Part shown: positions 14,309-22,658 of the stretch, in pieces | How the letters are laid out: the number at the start of each line of letters is the position of its first letter | Position numbering within the stretch: position 1 is the first letter of the stretch | Virus record (IMG/VR): IMGVR_UViG_3300024339_000070 | Span: 1 to 26,662 of that record | Source of the DNA: a virus | Direction: 5' to 3' (one strand) | Length of the DNA: 26,662 nucleotides | Notes under the pieces: model-generated | What the model saw: the letters and a program-made list of their open reading frames with translations, nothing else | Database searches by the model: none | What the model was told of the DNA's origin: nothing | Program-made: the position numbers and the translations under genes

Positions 14309-14860
14309 ATGAAATTTGGACTACTAGTTACTGTAGATAACACTGAAGAACTGACCAAGGCGATCCGCTTGCTCAACAAAGAAGGCTTAGAAACTGCCAC
14401 AACAGAGGTGGAAGAGACTAAAGCAGACGAACTATACAACCCAACCGCTACAGAGTTGCGCAACATGCTGATCGAGGTTAAAGAGCTCAAAGGTGGTGAA
14501 ACTGCTAAAGAGATTTTAGCCGCTCACGGTGCAAAAACACTCAAAGCACTAGATAAAGAAGAGTATGCAACAGTCTACGCCACTGCTAAGAACATACTGG
14601 ACGAACCAGAAGACGAACCAGAGGATGATGAGCTTGAAGATGAACTTGAAGATGAGTTTGAAGATGATGAGCTTGAAGATGATGAGGATATGGATGTACC
14701 TGAACCAGAAGTAGTAAAAGTTATGGTGCAAAAGTACGCTAAGCGTAATGGTAAAGAGAATACACTTGATATTCTCAAAAAGCATGGTTTGAACACTGTG
14801 AGAGGGTTGAAAGCCGCCTCTGATGAAGCACTTTTAGGCATCTTCAAAGCTATAAGTTAA
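14309..14860 (+). CDS. Acidic phage protein with duplicated helical domain
   Basis: A 183-residue protein, first of the rightward operon, behind two strong promoters and before a strong terminator, so probably an abundant early product. Residues 50-95 (ETAKEILAAHGAKTLKALDK) and 137-183 (NTLDILKKHGLNTVRGLKAA) look like two copies of one helical module of the sort seen in various phage DNA-metabolism proteins. They are joined by a highly acidic linker (about 100-132; many Asp/Glu in repeats). The N-terminus (MKFGLLVTVDNTEELTKAIR) may form a small alpha/beta unit. Function unknown; DNA mimicry or a recombination/SSB partner is possible. Ribosome site GAGG, 9 bases upstream. Confidence 0.75.
   Translation: MKFGLLVTVDNTEELTKAIRLLNKEGLETATTEVEETKADELYNPTATELRNMLIEVKELKGGETAKEILAAHGAKTLKALDKEEYATVYATAKNILDEPEDEPEDDELEDELEDEFEDDELEDDEDMDVPEPEVVKVMVQKYAKRNGKENTLDILKKHGLNTVRGLKAASDEALLGIFKAIS
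14620..14690 (+). repeat. Low-complexity repeats coding for the acidic linker
   Basis: Imperfect tandem copies of a 9-to-12-base GATGATGAGCTTGAA-like unit code for Glu/Asp/Leu runs. Such units can expand or contract by slippage. Confidence 0.6.
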
Positions 14861-14876
14861 GCAGTACACAAGTTTA

Positions 14877-14925
14877 GGTGTAATGGTTGGTTTTTCCTAT
14901 TCTTCCAACTATTACACCTTTTTTA
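14877..14925 (+). terminator. Strong intrinsic terminator
   Basis: A 14-bp stem (14877-14890 with 14905-14918, one G-U pair) and a 14-base loop, followed by TTTTTTATTTT. It ends the 14309 transcript and lies just before the next gene, so the following genes need readthrough or a promoter of their own. Confidence 0.85.
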
Positions 14926-14949
14926 TTTTCAGCGAAACAAGGAGATATC

Positions 14950-15123
14950 ATGAATAGACCAAGCTTACAAGGTTTAAGAAGAAGTTTAAGCTCTAAACTT
15001 GCCAGAGCGAAAGTGTCCACCCGTAACCGCCCAACTGTGGTAATGTATCAGAAAGAAGTTGAACAACTCATTTTTATAAAAAAGTATGTAGAAGACTACA
15101 TAATCAGAGCAGGAGAAGGATAA
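14950..15123 (+). CDS. Small basic protein, 57 aa
   Basis: Starts MNRPSLQGLRRSLSSKLARA; very basic N-terminal half, then a helix (YQKEVEQLIFIKKYVEDYII). I do not recognise it. ATG at 14950 is chosen because AAGGAG lies 6 bases upstream and because the longer reading frame would cover the terminator. The leader has CAGCGAAACAAGGAG, almost the same as the leader of the 8638 gene. Its stop codon overlaps the next start (TAATG), so it is coupled to the nuclease gene and may assist it. Confidence 0.72.
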   Translation: MNRPSLQGLRRSLSSKLARAKVSTRNRPTVVMYQKEVEQLIFIKKYVEDYIIRAGEG

Positions 15124-16454
15124 TGAAGATAGCTGAACCAGAACATAGAAGATTTTCACCAAGCTCCTTACATAGAGTGTTTGAGTGCCCAGCGAGTGTT
15201 AAATTTATAGAGTCTTTACCCTCTGCGGAGTATGATAAAGGTTCTATATTTGCACAGCGAGGTACTTGCGCCCATGCAGTGGCAGAGAAAGTGTTAAAAT
15301 CTAAAATGGAAGATTGGAAATCTTGCGCCACCCCTGACGATTATATAGGTTCAACTATCGAAGGCATACTGGTGGATGATGATATAGTGAAAGGTGTCAA
15401 TGTCTATATCAACCATATTGTAGAACGGTTTGAAGATGGAGATATTAAGTATTTCACTGTGGAAAAACAGCTCGATTTGTCACCTCTTGCTAAATCTAAA
15501 TTGCTTAAAGGTATCAACCCTTATGATATTGGTGGCACAATGGACTTTATCGCAGTAGGTGCAGGGTTATATGAAGGCACACTCATAGTAAACGACTATA
15601 AAAACGGTTCTGGTGTAGTGGTTGAAGTGGCAGACAACCCACAATTACTAACCTACGCTGTATGTGCTTATCTTGAGTATAGACAGCGTGAAGATATTGA
15701 CACAGTGGAAGTTGGCATAACCCAACCTAACGCCTACCATGAACACGGTGCAATCAGATATGAATCTTATTCTGTAAAAGAACTTATGGAATGGTTTGAA
15801 AATACTTTACTGGTTAATATTCGTAAAGCTCTTGAGCCTACCCCTCAATTCAACCCAAGTGAAGGAGCTTGTCATTGGTGTAATGGCAAGCATAAATGTA
15901 AAGCAGCATATGATCACGTGTGCGACAGTGCGCTTGCAGAATTTTCAGATCAGTTAACAGGAGAAGGAGATATGGTTACTAAAGTAACATTCCCTGATAT
16001 AAACACATTAAAACCAGAAGACATTGAACGCTTACTCATAAACGCTGACTTAATAGGTGAATATGTGAAAAGCGTAAAAGAGTACGCCCACGCTAAAGCA
16101 GAAGCAGGAGAACCTATTACTGACCAGTTTAAACTTGTCAAAAAACGTTCCTTGCGCAAGTATAAAGGCAATGAAGCTTCATTGCGTAAGATGTTAAAAC
16201 GCTTACACATAGCAAATGTAGACTACTTAACTCAACCTACTATGAAGAGTCCTGCCCAATTGGAGAAAGTTATGAAAGGTAAGAAGATACCCCTTGATGC
16301 TATCCAAAAGTTCCAAGAGGTATTTGTAGAACAACCTGACAACGGCAATAACTATGTACATGTCAGCAAACCAGGAAAAGAGGTGCAACCTTCAATAGAA
16401 GCTGACTTTGCAAACTTAATGGAAGATACACTAGAACAGAGACCAAAACTGTGA
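15123..16454 (+). CDS. DUF2800 nuclease-like protein (PD-(D/E)XK, Cas4/RecB type)
   Basis: A 443-residue DUF2800 protein, a phage family related to RecB/Cas4-type exonucleases. Visible signs: SPSSLHRVFECPAS at the N-terminus, QRGTCAHAVAEKVL with a conserved His, GGTMDFIAV, VNDYKNGSG (D and K of the PD-(D/E)XK core) and NPQLLTYAV (conserved Gln). A cysteine group CHWCNGKHKCKAAYDHVC at about residues 257-274 probably binds an iron-sulfur cluster together with the early Cys. It is likely used with the DUF2815 protein in phage replication or recombination. It begins in TAATG overlap with the gene before. Confidence 0.85.
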   Translation: MKIAEPEHRRFSPSSLHRVFECPASVKFIESLPSAEYDKGSIFAQRGTCAHAVAEKVLKSKMEDWKSCATPDDYIGSTIEGILVDDDIVKGVNVYINHIVERFEDGDIKYFTVEKQLDLSPLAKSKLLKGINPYDIGGTMDFIAVGAGLYEGTLIVNDYKNGSGVVVEVADNPQLLTYAVCAYLEYRQREDIDTVEVGITQPNAYHEHGAIRYESYSVKELMEWFENTLLVNIRKALEPTPQFNPSEGACHWCNGKHKCKAAYDHVCDSALAEFSDQLTGEGDMVTKVTFPDINTLKPEDIERLLINADLIGEYVKSVKEYAHAKAEAGEPITDQFKLVKKRSLRKYKGNEASLRKMLKRLHIANVDYLTQPTMKSPAQLEKVMKGKKIPLDAIQKFQEVFVEQPDNGNNYVHVSKPGKEVQPSIEADFANLMEDTLEQRPKL

Positions 16455-16735
16455 GTAGGGGTAAACCTATAAAAATTGTTGCGCCTGACGGTACAGAGTA
16501 TTCAAGTCTCCGTGAAGCCGCTAAACACTTACCCTATTCTATGACTACGCTAAGGCGCAGACTTGAATTAAATATCCCACTTGACATACCTATGGATAGT
16601 GTTGCAGAACAGAATAGGTTGAACAGCCAAGCCAGCCCGTATAGAAAGTGGGTGGTAAATGGCAACCCTACCAAAGACCAACGATATCACGTTATTAAGA
16701 AAATTGTAGAGGGTAAATCCACTCCCTTGAAGTAA
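16451..16735 (+). CDS. NUMOD1-like small DNA-binding protein, 94 aa
   Basis: GTG start overlapping the DUF2800 stop (GTGA). The first half (APDGTEYSSLREAAKHLPYS then TTLRRRLELNIPLD) resembles a NUMOD1-type module: a strand, then a helix-turn-helix-like pair as in homing endonucleases. No nuclease domain is attached. A paralogue starts at 26479 and shares SIRQASKHVPYSESVLRRRV. The rest is basic. It might bind DNA specifically, perhaps as a phage regulator. GTG start lacks a clear ribosome site, so translation is probably coupled. Confidence 0.7.
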   Translation: MSRGKPIKIVAPDGTEYSSLREAAKHLPYSMTTLRRRLELNIPLDIPMDSVAEQNRLNSQASPYRKWVVNGNPTKDQRYHVIKKIVEGKSTPLK

Positions 16736-16745
16736 CAGTTTGCAA

Positions 16746-16773
16746 TTGACAAAACTTCAAAATTGTGGATAAT
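16746..16773 (+). promoter_or_regulatory. Sigma-70 promoter before the SSB-like gene
   Basis: TTGACA (16746-16751), 16 bases and GATAAT (16768-16773). CAGCGAA follows at 16783. It allows the single-strand-binding protein to be made independently of the genes before it. Confidence 0.65.
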
Positions 16774-16842
16774 TTGACAGTACAGCGAATCACTAGCCGA
16801 TGACCTGTAAAACACTTAAACTCGAAACTAGGAGAATATAAA

Positions 16843-17472
16843 ATGGCTAATCAAGTAGATAAAACACGTGTCCGTATGGATCAAGTAAGATTATCATATA
16901 CCTATCTGGCAGAACCAGTTGAGGATGATTATGGTAAAGAGAAGTATAAATCTCAAATCTTGATTCCTAAGAAGAGTAAAACATTGCTCAAACAGATCGA
17001 CACAGCAGTTAGAGCAGCAGCGGTAAAGAAATTTGGCATGGAAGCCGCTAAAAAGTTGCTCAAGAACCCTCAATTCAAAACCCCTTTACGAGATGCAGAA
17101 TCAGAGGATAGGGAAGGAGAGGAATACGAAGGGATGATGTTCCTCAATGCCACAGCTGGTGTAAAGCGTAAACCAGGATTAGTGCTCCGTAATGGCGTTA
17201 AGATTGTTGACGTAGATGAAGCGCATGAACACTTTTATAGTGGTGTATGGGCGTATGTCAGTGTAAACTTCTTTGGCTTCAATGCAGAGGGTTCTAAAGG
17301 TGTAGCGGTTGGCATTAACAATGTAATGAAATGGAAAGATGATGAGCACCTAGATGGTTCAACCAGTGCCACCACAGAGTTTGAAGATTTGTTTGAGGAA
17401 GACAATGATTTAGATGACATAGAGAGTTCACCAGAATCAGCAGTTGATGAAGATGACGACTGGGATGTATGA
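16843..17472 (+). CDS. DUF2815 protein, single-stranded DNA-binding-like
   Basis: A 209-residue DUF2815 protein. The N-terminal region (VRMDQVRLSYTYLAEPVEDD, then KYKSQILIPKKSK) and VWAYVSVNFFGFNAEGSKGV are typical. The C-terminus is an extended acidic tail (FEDLFEEDNDLDDIESSPES) as in single-strand-binding proteins, which recruit partners. DUF2815 genes usually neighbour DUF2800 and family A polymerase genes, as here. Own promoter upstream and a terminator after it, so dosage is probably high. Ribosome site AGGAG, 9 bases before ATG. Confidence 0.85.
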   Translation: MANQVDKTRVRMDQVRLSYTYLAEPVEDDYGKEKYKSQILIPKKSKTLLKQIDTAVRAAAVKKFGMEAAKKLLKNPQFKTPLRDAESEDREGEEYEGMMFLNATAGVKRKPGLVLRNGVKIVDVDEAHEHFYSGVWAYVSVNFFGFNAEGSKGVAVGINNVMKWKDDEHLDGSTSATTEFEDLFEEDNDLDDIESSPESAVDEDDDWDV

Positions 17473-17497
17473 TTAACTTGTAGCAGGCTTACAGGTT

Positions 17498-17535
17498 GGG
17501 GTGTTCAGCAAAAGTTGAGCACCCCATTTTATTTT
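17498..17535 (+). terminator. Intrinsic terminator after the SSB-like gene
   Basis: A 10-bp stem (GGGGTGTTCA with TGAGCACCCC, one G-U pair) with an 8-base loop, followed by ATTTTATTTT. Confidence 0.75.
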
Positions 17536-17549
17536 AAAAGAGAATTTAT

Positions 17550-17735
17550 ATGCAAGACCAACATTTAAAAGTATTGACTGAACTTAATAAACTCCAACGC
17601 CATTTACTACAGTACGACAAACAATTCGTAACAGATCGCTATATTAAGGGGTTGCGTGCTTCTGCTGATACTGCTATAAATGACTTATATATGTTCATAA
17701 ATAGGATAGATAATGAAATACACAGCGAAAATTAA
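17550..17735 (+). CDS. Small hypothetical protein, 61 aa
   Basis: A helical protein (HLKVLTELNKLQRHLLQYDK onward) with no known motif. ATG is 8 bases after AGAGA. It overlaps the polymerase start by 23 bases, so it is part of that operon. Its function is unknown; an auxiliary or regulatory role for the polymerase is only positional inference. Confidence 0.6.
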   Translation: MQDQHLKVLTELNKLQRHLLQYDKQFVTDRYIKGLRASADTAINDLYMFINRIDNEIHSEN

Positions 17736-19791
17736 CCAAGCCACCACTCAACTGTGGCACAACTTACAAGAATCTAAGCGCAGACTGGCAACTCCAAGAG
17801 CTATGATAGACTTTGAGACCAGATGTGATATTGATATCAAAAAATCAGGTGCGTTTGTTTACAGTAATCACGAATCTTGTGAGGTATTGATGATGTCATA
17901 TTGTTTGACCAACGAGCCACAAGATACTAAGTTATGGACGTTTGACCAACCTCCACCGCAAGAACTGTTAGACTTTGTAGCACGAGGCAACCAATTGAAC
18001 GCCTTTAATTCTTACTTTGAGTTCTGCATATGGCAAAATGTGTGTGTTCCTAAACTTAATTGGGTAGAACTCACAGGTATGCAACAAATACTGGACGTAG
18101 GCGATAAGTGTAAAGCACTTGCACTGCCTAGCAATCTAGAAGATGCTGCACAATCTATGGATATTGCAAACCTCAAAGATACAAGAGGTAAAGCACTCAT
18201 ACGCAAATTCTGCCAGCCAAAGAGGAATGGAGAGTATAACAACCCTTTGAGCCTCTCCAACAGTGTAGATTGGGAAACTTTCAAAACCTACTGTATCCGA
18301 GATACTAAAGCGCAGTTAGAGCTTGACAACATACTGCCAGACCTCTCACCTAAAGAACAATTAGTAGCGTGGTTCACTGATGAACTCAACTGGAGAGGGT
18401 TGCATGTGGATACATATGCAGCACAAGCCGCTTTAGAACTCTCTGATAAGATAAAAGTTAAATACAATGCAGAAGCTAGTAAATTGTCTGGAAGGTTGTT
18501 TGAAAAATGTACTCAAAGAGCAAAAGTGAAACAATGGTTGAGGGGTAAGGGTGTAGTAATGCCTGATATGCAAGCACCAACTATAGCCAAGTGGTTGCGC
18601 AAGGATAATCTACCTTCTACAGTGCGTAGAATGTTAGAACTGTATCAAATAACAGGCTCAACCTCTGTAGCCAAATACAAGGCTATGCTCTTGATGACTG
18701 ACCCTAAAACTAGAAGAGTGCATGAATTGTTGAACTATCATAAAGCCCGTACAGGTAGATGGGGTGGTAAAGGGATACAGATACAGAACTTCCCTCGACC
18801 AACACTCCCTAAAAGTACAAACTATGGAGATGTCCTGACCCTTATTAAGCGTGGCAAGGTGAGTGCAATTGAGAAGTTTGCTAAACAAGCTAAAGTTACC
18901 CCTATGGTTGTTCTGGTAAGTGCTTTGCGCTCTTGTATAACCCCAGTATGGGAGAATGAGTTTAAATCTGCGGATTATTCTGCCATTGAGGCAAGAGTGT
19001 TATTATGGGTGGCACAAGACCAACGAGCTCTAGATATCTTTAGGCGTGGTGAAGACTTGTATCTTGATATGGCAAGTGGCATATATAATATCCCAGTAGA
19101 AAAACTTAGCAAGGATTCTCCAGAACGGTTTATGGGTAAAACTGCCATACTAGGTTGTGGCTACGGTGTAGGAGGTGCAGCTTTCGCTAAACAAGTTGAG
19201 GATATGTCAAGGGTGAAGTTATCACTTGTAGAGGCTAAATCAACTGTGACTAAATATAGACAACGCTTCCCTAAAGTTGTCCAACTATGGAGAGATATGG
19301 AAAAACTTGCAGTGCATTGTGTGAGAACTGGCAGAGCCACCAGCCACGACACTGGAGTAACCTTTTACATGGATAGATTTGGCAGTAAGTCATTTTTAAT
19401 GTGTAAACTTCCATCAGGGCATACTTTAGGGTATCCTAATCCCAAGCTTAGGACTGCTGACACTAGTTGGAGTGATAAAAAATCAGAATTAACCTATGAA
19501 GGGCTGGATTCATATACTCATAAATGGACGAACCTTAAAACTTATGGTGGAAAGCTTGTAGAGAATATTGTACAAGCTATTGCCAGAGACTTGTTAGTAT
19601 ATGGTATGCTCTTACTAGATGCTGTGGGTTACAATATCATTATGAGCGTACACGATGAAGTGGTGTCCGAGGATGATGAAGAGTTTGGCAGTTTAGAAGA
19701 GCTTGAAGCTCTACTATGCCACCTTCCTAAATGGGCTGTGGATATGCCTGTAGCTTCTGAAGGGTGGGTAGGTGATAGGTATAGAAAATAA
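17713..19791 (+). CDS. DNA polymerase I, family A, with 3'-5' exonuclease
   Basis: A 692-residue polymerase. Exonuclease motifs: MIDFETRCD (D33, E35), AFNSYFEF and YCIRDTKAQL. Polymerase motifs: HKARTGRWGG and IQNFPRP, motif A SADYSAIEARVL (around residue 420), motif B RFMGKTAILGCGYGVG (around 470), and motif C SVHDEVV (around 647). It replicates the phage DNA. It has no 5'-nuclease domain. The start has AGGA 7 bases upstream and overlaps the small gene before. Length and motifs are complete, so it is likely active. Confidence 0.95.
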   Translation: MKYTAKINQATTQLWHNLQESKRRLATPRAMIDFETRCDIDIKKSGAFVYSNHESCEVLMMSYCLTNEPQDTKLWTFDQPPPQELLDFVARGNQLNAFNSYFEFCIWQNVCVPKLNWVELTGMQQILDVGDKCKALALPSNLEDAAQSMDIANLKDTRGKALIRKFCQPKRNGEYNNPLSLSNSVDWETFKTYCIRDTKAQLELDNILPDLSPKEQLVAWFTDELNWRGLHVDTYAAQAALELSDKIKVKYNAEASKLSGRLFEKCTQRAKVKQWLRGKGVVMPDMQAPTIAKWLRKDNLPSTVRRMLELYQITGSTSVAKYKAMLLMTDPKTRRVHELLNYHKARTGRWGGKGIQIQNFPRPTLPKSTNYGDVLTLIKRGKVSAIEKFAKQAKVTPMVVLVSALRSCITPVWENEFKSADYSAIEARVLLWVAQDQRALDIFRRGEDLYLDMASGIYNIPVEKLSKDSPERFMGKTAILGCGYGVGGAAFAKQVEDMSRVKLSLVEAKSTVTKYRQRFPKVVQLWRDMEKLAVHCVRTGRATSHDTGVTFYMDRFGSKSFLMCKLPSGHTLGYPNPKLRTADTSWSDKKSELTYEGLDSYTHKWTNLKTYGGKLVENIVQAIARDLLVYGMLLLDAVGYNIIMSVHDEVVSEDDEEFGSLEELEALLCHLPKWAVDMPVASEGWVGDRYRK

Positions 19792-19813
19792 CATGAAATT
19801 AAAGGAATATAAA

Positions 19814-20410
19814 ATGCATATAAAAATAGATAAACCAATAGTCAGCGCAGAAGTAATAACGCCAGAACAAGAGGTGGTAGATACTGTGGCAAAAAGACCA
19901 GAAAAATTGACAGGCACTACATACAAAGTAAAAGATGAAGGGCGTAATATATCTGTCTATATTACAATTAACGATAAAGGCGGCAAGCCGTTCGAGTTGT
20001 TTCTAAACTCCTCACATACAGAGAGCCACGAGTATGTTACAGTAATCACACGGCTAGTATCTGCCATGTTGAGAGAGGGCATGTGCCCTGAATTTATTGC
20101 TAAAGAGTTCAAACAAATATGGGGCGCAAATGGTTACTTTGCAGGTGGTAAGTTCCGCTCCTCATTAATCAGTCATATTGGAGACGTAATATTAGACCAT
20201 GTCAAGCAGAAAACCAAACCAGAAAAGAAGAGTGAAACACAGGAAAACAAGAGCCAAGAAGTTCAAGGAGAAGAAGGTAAAAAGGGGGCAGACTTAGACA
20301 TTAATACAGGGGTTACTTGCCCAGAATGTAAACAACCAACTCTCAAAAAGGAAGGTGGTTGTACTAAATGCCTCAATGATGAATGTGGCTATCTAGGAGA
20401 GTGCGGTTGA
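19814..20410 (+). CDS. Stand-alone NrdJ-type TSCPD/zinc-ribbon protein
   Basis: A 198-residue protein that resembles the C-terminal part of B12-dependent ribonucleotide reductases (NrdJ): the KRPEKLTGTTYKVKDE entry, ISVYITINDKGGKPFELFLN, a helical part (YVTVITRLVSAMLREGM), and a zinc-like CPECKQ...CTKCLNDECGY ending. No catalytic reductase subunit is seen in the window. Phages often carry TSCPD proteins near DNA polymerase; the role is unclear, perhaps regulating or replacing the host reductase C-terminus. I chose ATG 19814 with AAAGGA 7 bases upstream rather than earlier in-frame codons that overlap the polymerase. Confidence 0.72.
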   Translation: MHIKIDKPIVSAEVITPEQEVVDTVAKRPEKLTGTTYKVKDEGRNISVYITINDKGGKPFELFLNSSHTESHEYVTVITRLVSAMLREGMCPEFIAKEFKQIWGANGYFAGGKFRSSLISHIGDVILDHVKQKTKPEKKSETQENKSQEVQGEEGKKGADLDINTGVTCPECKQPTLKKEGGCTKCLNDECGYLGECG

Positions 20411-20700
20411 AACCACTTGAACGAGTAGCAGAGGACAAGTTTACTAAGTTTGCTGCTGTGAATGGTTGTCTTGCGTTAAAATTAGAAATTCAAGGCAACC
20501 GTAACTATCCAGACCGTATGATACTTATGCCAGACAAAGCAGGTGTGGTATTTTTCATAGAGTTCAAACGAGAAGGAGAAGAACCCCGCAAAGGGCAAAA
20601 GTTCCGTATCAAGAAACTGCGAGATATGGGTTACAGAGTCTACGTGTGTTCTACTTACAACTGTGCTGAAAGTGCATTGGTATGGGAGCTAGGCAGATGA
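20407..20700 (+). CDS. VRR-NUC domain nuclease
   Basis: A 97-residue VRR-NUC domain on its own. Core residues: YPDRMILMP (PD of the PD-(D/E)XK motif), FFIEFKREGEEPRKGQ (E, K and a conserved Gln), and the ending LRDMGYRVYVCST. It probably cleaves branched or recombining DNA in the replication module. I prefer the TTG at 20407 (AGGAG 7 bases upstream, TTGA overlap with the TSCPD stop) to ATG at 20383, which lacks a ribosome site. The latter would add 8 residues. Confidence 0.85.
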   Translation: MKPLERVAEDKFTKFAAVNGCLALKLEIQGNRNYPDRMILMPDKAGVVFFIEFKREGEEPRKGQKFRIKKLRDMGYRVYVCSTYNCAESALVWELGR

Positions 20701-22127
20701 CCCATTTCATACCACATAATTACCAGTTGTCTACTATCGCAACGATGGTTAAAAAGAAGTGCCAAGCCATCTTTCTTAGTCCTGGATTAGGTAAGACAGT
20801 GATAACTTTGAGAACCTTTGTAAGCCTTAGGCGGCAAAAGGAAGTTAAAGCGGTATTGGTTATTGCTCCTTTGCGTGCTATTTACTCTACATGGCAGAAT
20901 GAAATTGCAAAGTGGAGTTTTTCAACAGGGTTGAGCTTTGCTGTATTGCACGGCAAGGATAAAGCTCTAGCGTTAGAGCGTTCAGTAGACGTTTACTTGA
21001 TAAACTTTGAGGGTATGAAGTGGTTATTTGAAACAGCACTCAAAGGCAAGCGAGAGTTGCCATTTGATATGTTAGTAGTGGATGAATCAGGCAAGTTTAA
21101 GAACCCTTCTAGCAAACGGTTGAAATTGTTGAAGCCACAACTCAATAAGTTTAATGCACGGTTTGTACTCAATGGCACTCCAGCTCCTAATAGCCTTATG
21201 GATATTTGGTCACAATTGTTAATAGTTGATAAAGGGGAGTTGTTTGGCAAACGTATAACCCACTACAGACAACAATACTTTCACAAAGCAGGGTACATGG
21301 GATATGATTGGGAAATTAACGGCTCACACGCCAAAGATGCTATATACAAAAGAACTTCTGACATCTGTATTGTTATGGATGCTGCAGATTGTCTTGATTT
21401 ACCTCCTACTACTTACAATACTATTAGTGTGGTGTTGCCACCGTCCGCTAGAGCTGCTTATACAGAGGTGGAGAAAGAGCTGTTTCTCACTTTGGATGAA
21501 GCAGAAGATGGAGGGATTGAAATTAAGAATATGGCAGTAGCAACAGGTCATTGCAGACAACTAGCTAGTGGTAACTTGTATAGACCTTTACCAGAAGGGG
21601 TTATTTCTCTATCTGCAGACAAACGAGATATACTACACTTCCATGATGCAAAGTTAGAGGCACTACTAGATCTTGTTGAAGAGTTGCAAGGGCAACCAGT
21701 ACTTGTAGGGTATGACTTCTACCATTCACTTAATGCTATAAAACAAGCGGTCAAAAAACGGTTTGGGTTTACCCCACCACACATAGGTAGTGGAGTATCT
21801 GGGGCACAAGGCGCAAAACTCGAACAGAAATGGAACACTGGCGAGTTGAAAATGTTGCTAGGACACCCTCAAAGTATGGGTACAAGTCTCAACTTACAAC
21901 ACGGAGGACATGACATAGTATGGTACGATCAAATATTCAACTTATACGACTATCAACAGTTTAACCTACGCATAGCAGGGCGGCAAGGGGTAAAACAAGC
22001 CACTCGCATCCACCATTTAGTAGCAGAGAAGACAGTAGATGAAGTTGCAGCGTTGAAGTTGCAAGATAAAGCCACAGACCAACAAACATTCAAAGATGCT
22101 GTAAAAGAATACAGGCGTAACAGATAA
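20697..22127 (+). CDS. SNF2-type DNA helicase
   Basis: A 476-residue SF2 helicase of the Snf2-like type common in phages. Motif I LSPGLGKT with the preceding PHNYQLSTIATM Q-like entry, motif II VVDESGKFKN (DES in place of DEAH), motif III LNGTPAPNSLMDIW, and motifs V/VI QSMGTSLNLQHGGHDIVWYD and FNLRIAGRQGVKQ. It would use ATP to remodel or unwind DNA in replication. Start ATG 20697 has GGGAG 8 bases upstream and overlaps the VRR-NUC stop (ATGA); 20682 is possible. Confidence 0.9.
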   Translation: MTHFIPHNYQLSTIATMVKKKCQAIFLSPGLGKTVITLRTFVSLRRQKEVKAVLVIAPLRAIYSTWQNEIAKWSFSTGLSFAVLHGKDKALALERSVDVYLINFEGMKWLFETALKGKRELPFDMLVVDESGKFKNPSSKRLKLLKPQLNKFNARFVLNGTPAPNSLMDIWSQLLIVDKGELFGKRITHYRQQYFHKAGYMGYDWEINGSHAKDAIYKRTSDICIVMDAADCLDLPPTTYNTISVVLPPSARAAYTEVEKELFLTLDEAEDGGIEIKNMAVATGHCRQLASGNLYRPLPEGVISLSADKRDILHFHDAKLEALLDLVEELQGQPVLVGYDFYHSLNAIKQAVKKRFGFTPPHIGSGVSGAQGAKLEQKWNTGELKMLLGHPQSMGTSLNLQHGGHDIVWYDQIFNLYDYQQFNLRIAGRQGVKQATRIHHLVAEKTVDEVAALKLQDKATDQQTFKDAVKEYRRNR

Positions 22128-22130
22128 CAG

Positions 22131-22159
22131 TAGACCGTAACAAAATTGTCTGCCACAAT
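22131..22159 (+). promoter_or_regulatory. Weak promoter before the 151-aa gene
   Basis: TAGACC, 17 bases, CACAAT in the 75-base gap; two mismatches in each box. TAGACC is also used at 9979-9984. Confidence 0.3.
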
Positions 22160-22202
22160 ACCCTCTCACATTTCAACTAACCTTTAAACAGGAGCAATAC
22201 AT

Positions 22203-22658
22203 ATGGCTAAGAAAATCGAGTACAAAAACGCAAAGGCGATCATTTATGACCTTATCAAGAAAAAGAAAACAGATGAGTTCATTATTGAGAAAACTCTTGA
22301 GTTATTCCCTGACTCATTGGTAGATAACAAACATTGCACAAAATACAGGCGTGAATTGTTTGTAGCAGGAGAGATTGACGCAAGCCTTGCAGCAGTCCGC
22401 TCTCAAGACCATCAAGTATGGGCACAAGATAATATGACCGCAGCAAAGCGTGGAGTTCATAAAATATACTGGAAAGCCAGAGCAACAATAGAGAAAGCAG
22501 TAGAAGAAGCTAAAAAGAAATTAAAAGTTGCTAAAAAGAGGAAAGTTACAAAGGGTAAGAAAGCCCCAACCACTTCAGAACCAATTGACAATATAGGAGA
22601 AGAGGGGTATGATACTGAAGGAGTGGAGGATTATGTAGACGAAAGCTACAATGAGTGA
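22203..22658 (+). CDS. Lysine-rich putative DNA-binding protein
   Basis: A 151-residue protein with an N-terminal helix-rich region (KNAKAIIYDLIKKKKTDEFI, then KHCTKYRRELFVAGEID). This is like the 'tNEEI...H..yR..LR..G' pattern seen in small phage and bacterial helix-turn-helix-type proteins. It then has a basic stretch (AKKKLKVAKKRKVTKGKK) and an acidic tail. That suggests DNA binding, but I cannot assign a family. Ribosome site AGGAG, 9 bases before ATG. It overlaps the next gene by 8 bases. Confidence 0.6.
   Translation: MAKKIEYKNAKAIIYDLIKKKKTDEFIIEKTLELFPDSLVDNKHCTKYRRELFVAGEIDASLAAVRSQDHQVWAQDNMTAAKRGVHKIYWKARATIEKAVEEAKKKLKVAKKRKVTKGKKAPTTSEPIDNIGEEGYDTEGVEDYVDESYNE

Noticed and set aside
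14887-15123. 78-codon version of the 57-aa gene
   Set aside because: The extension lies across a strong terminator and lacks a ribosome site; ATG at 14950 has AAGGAG.
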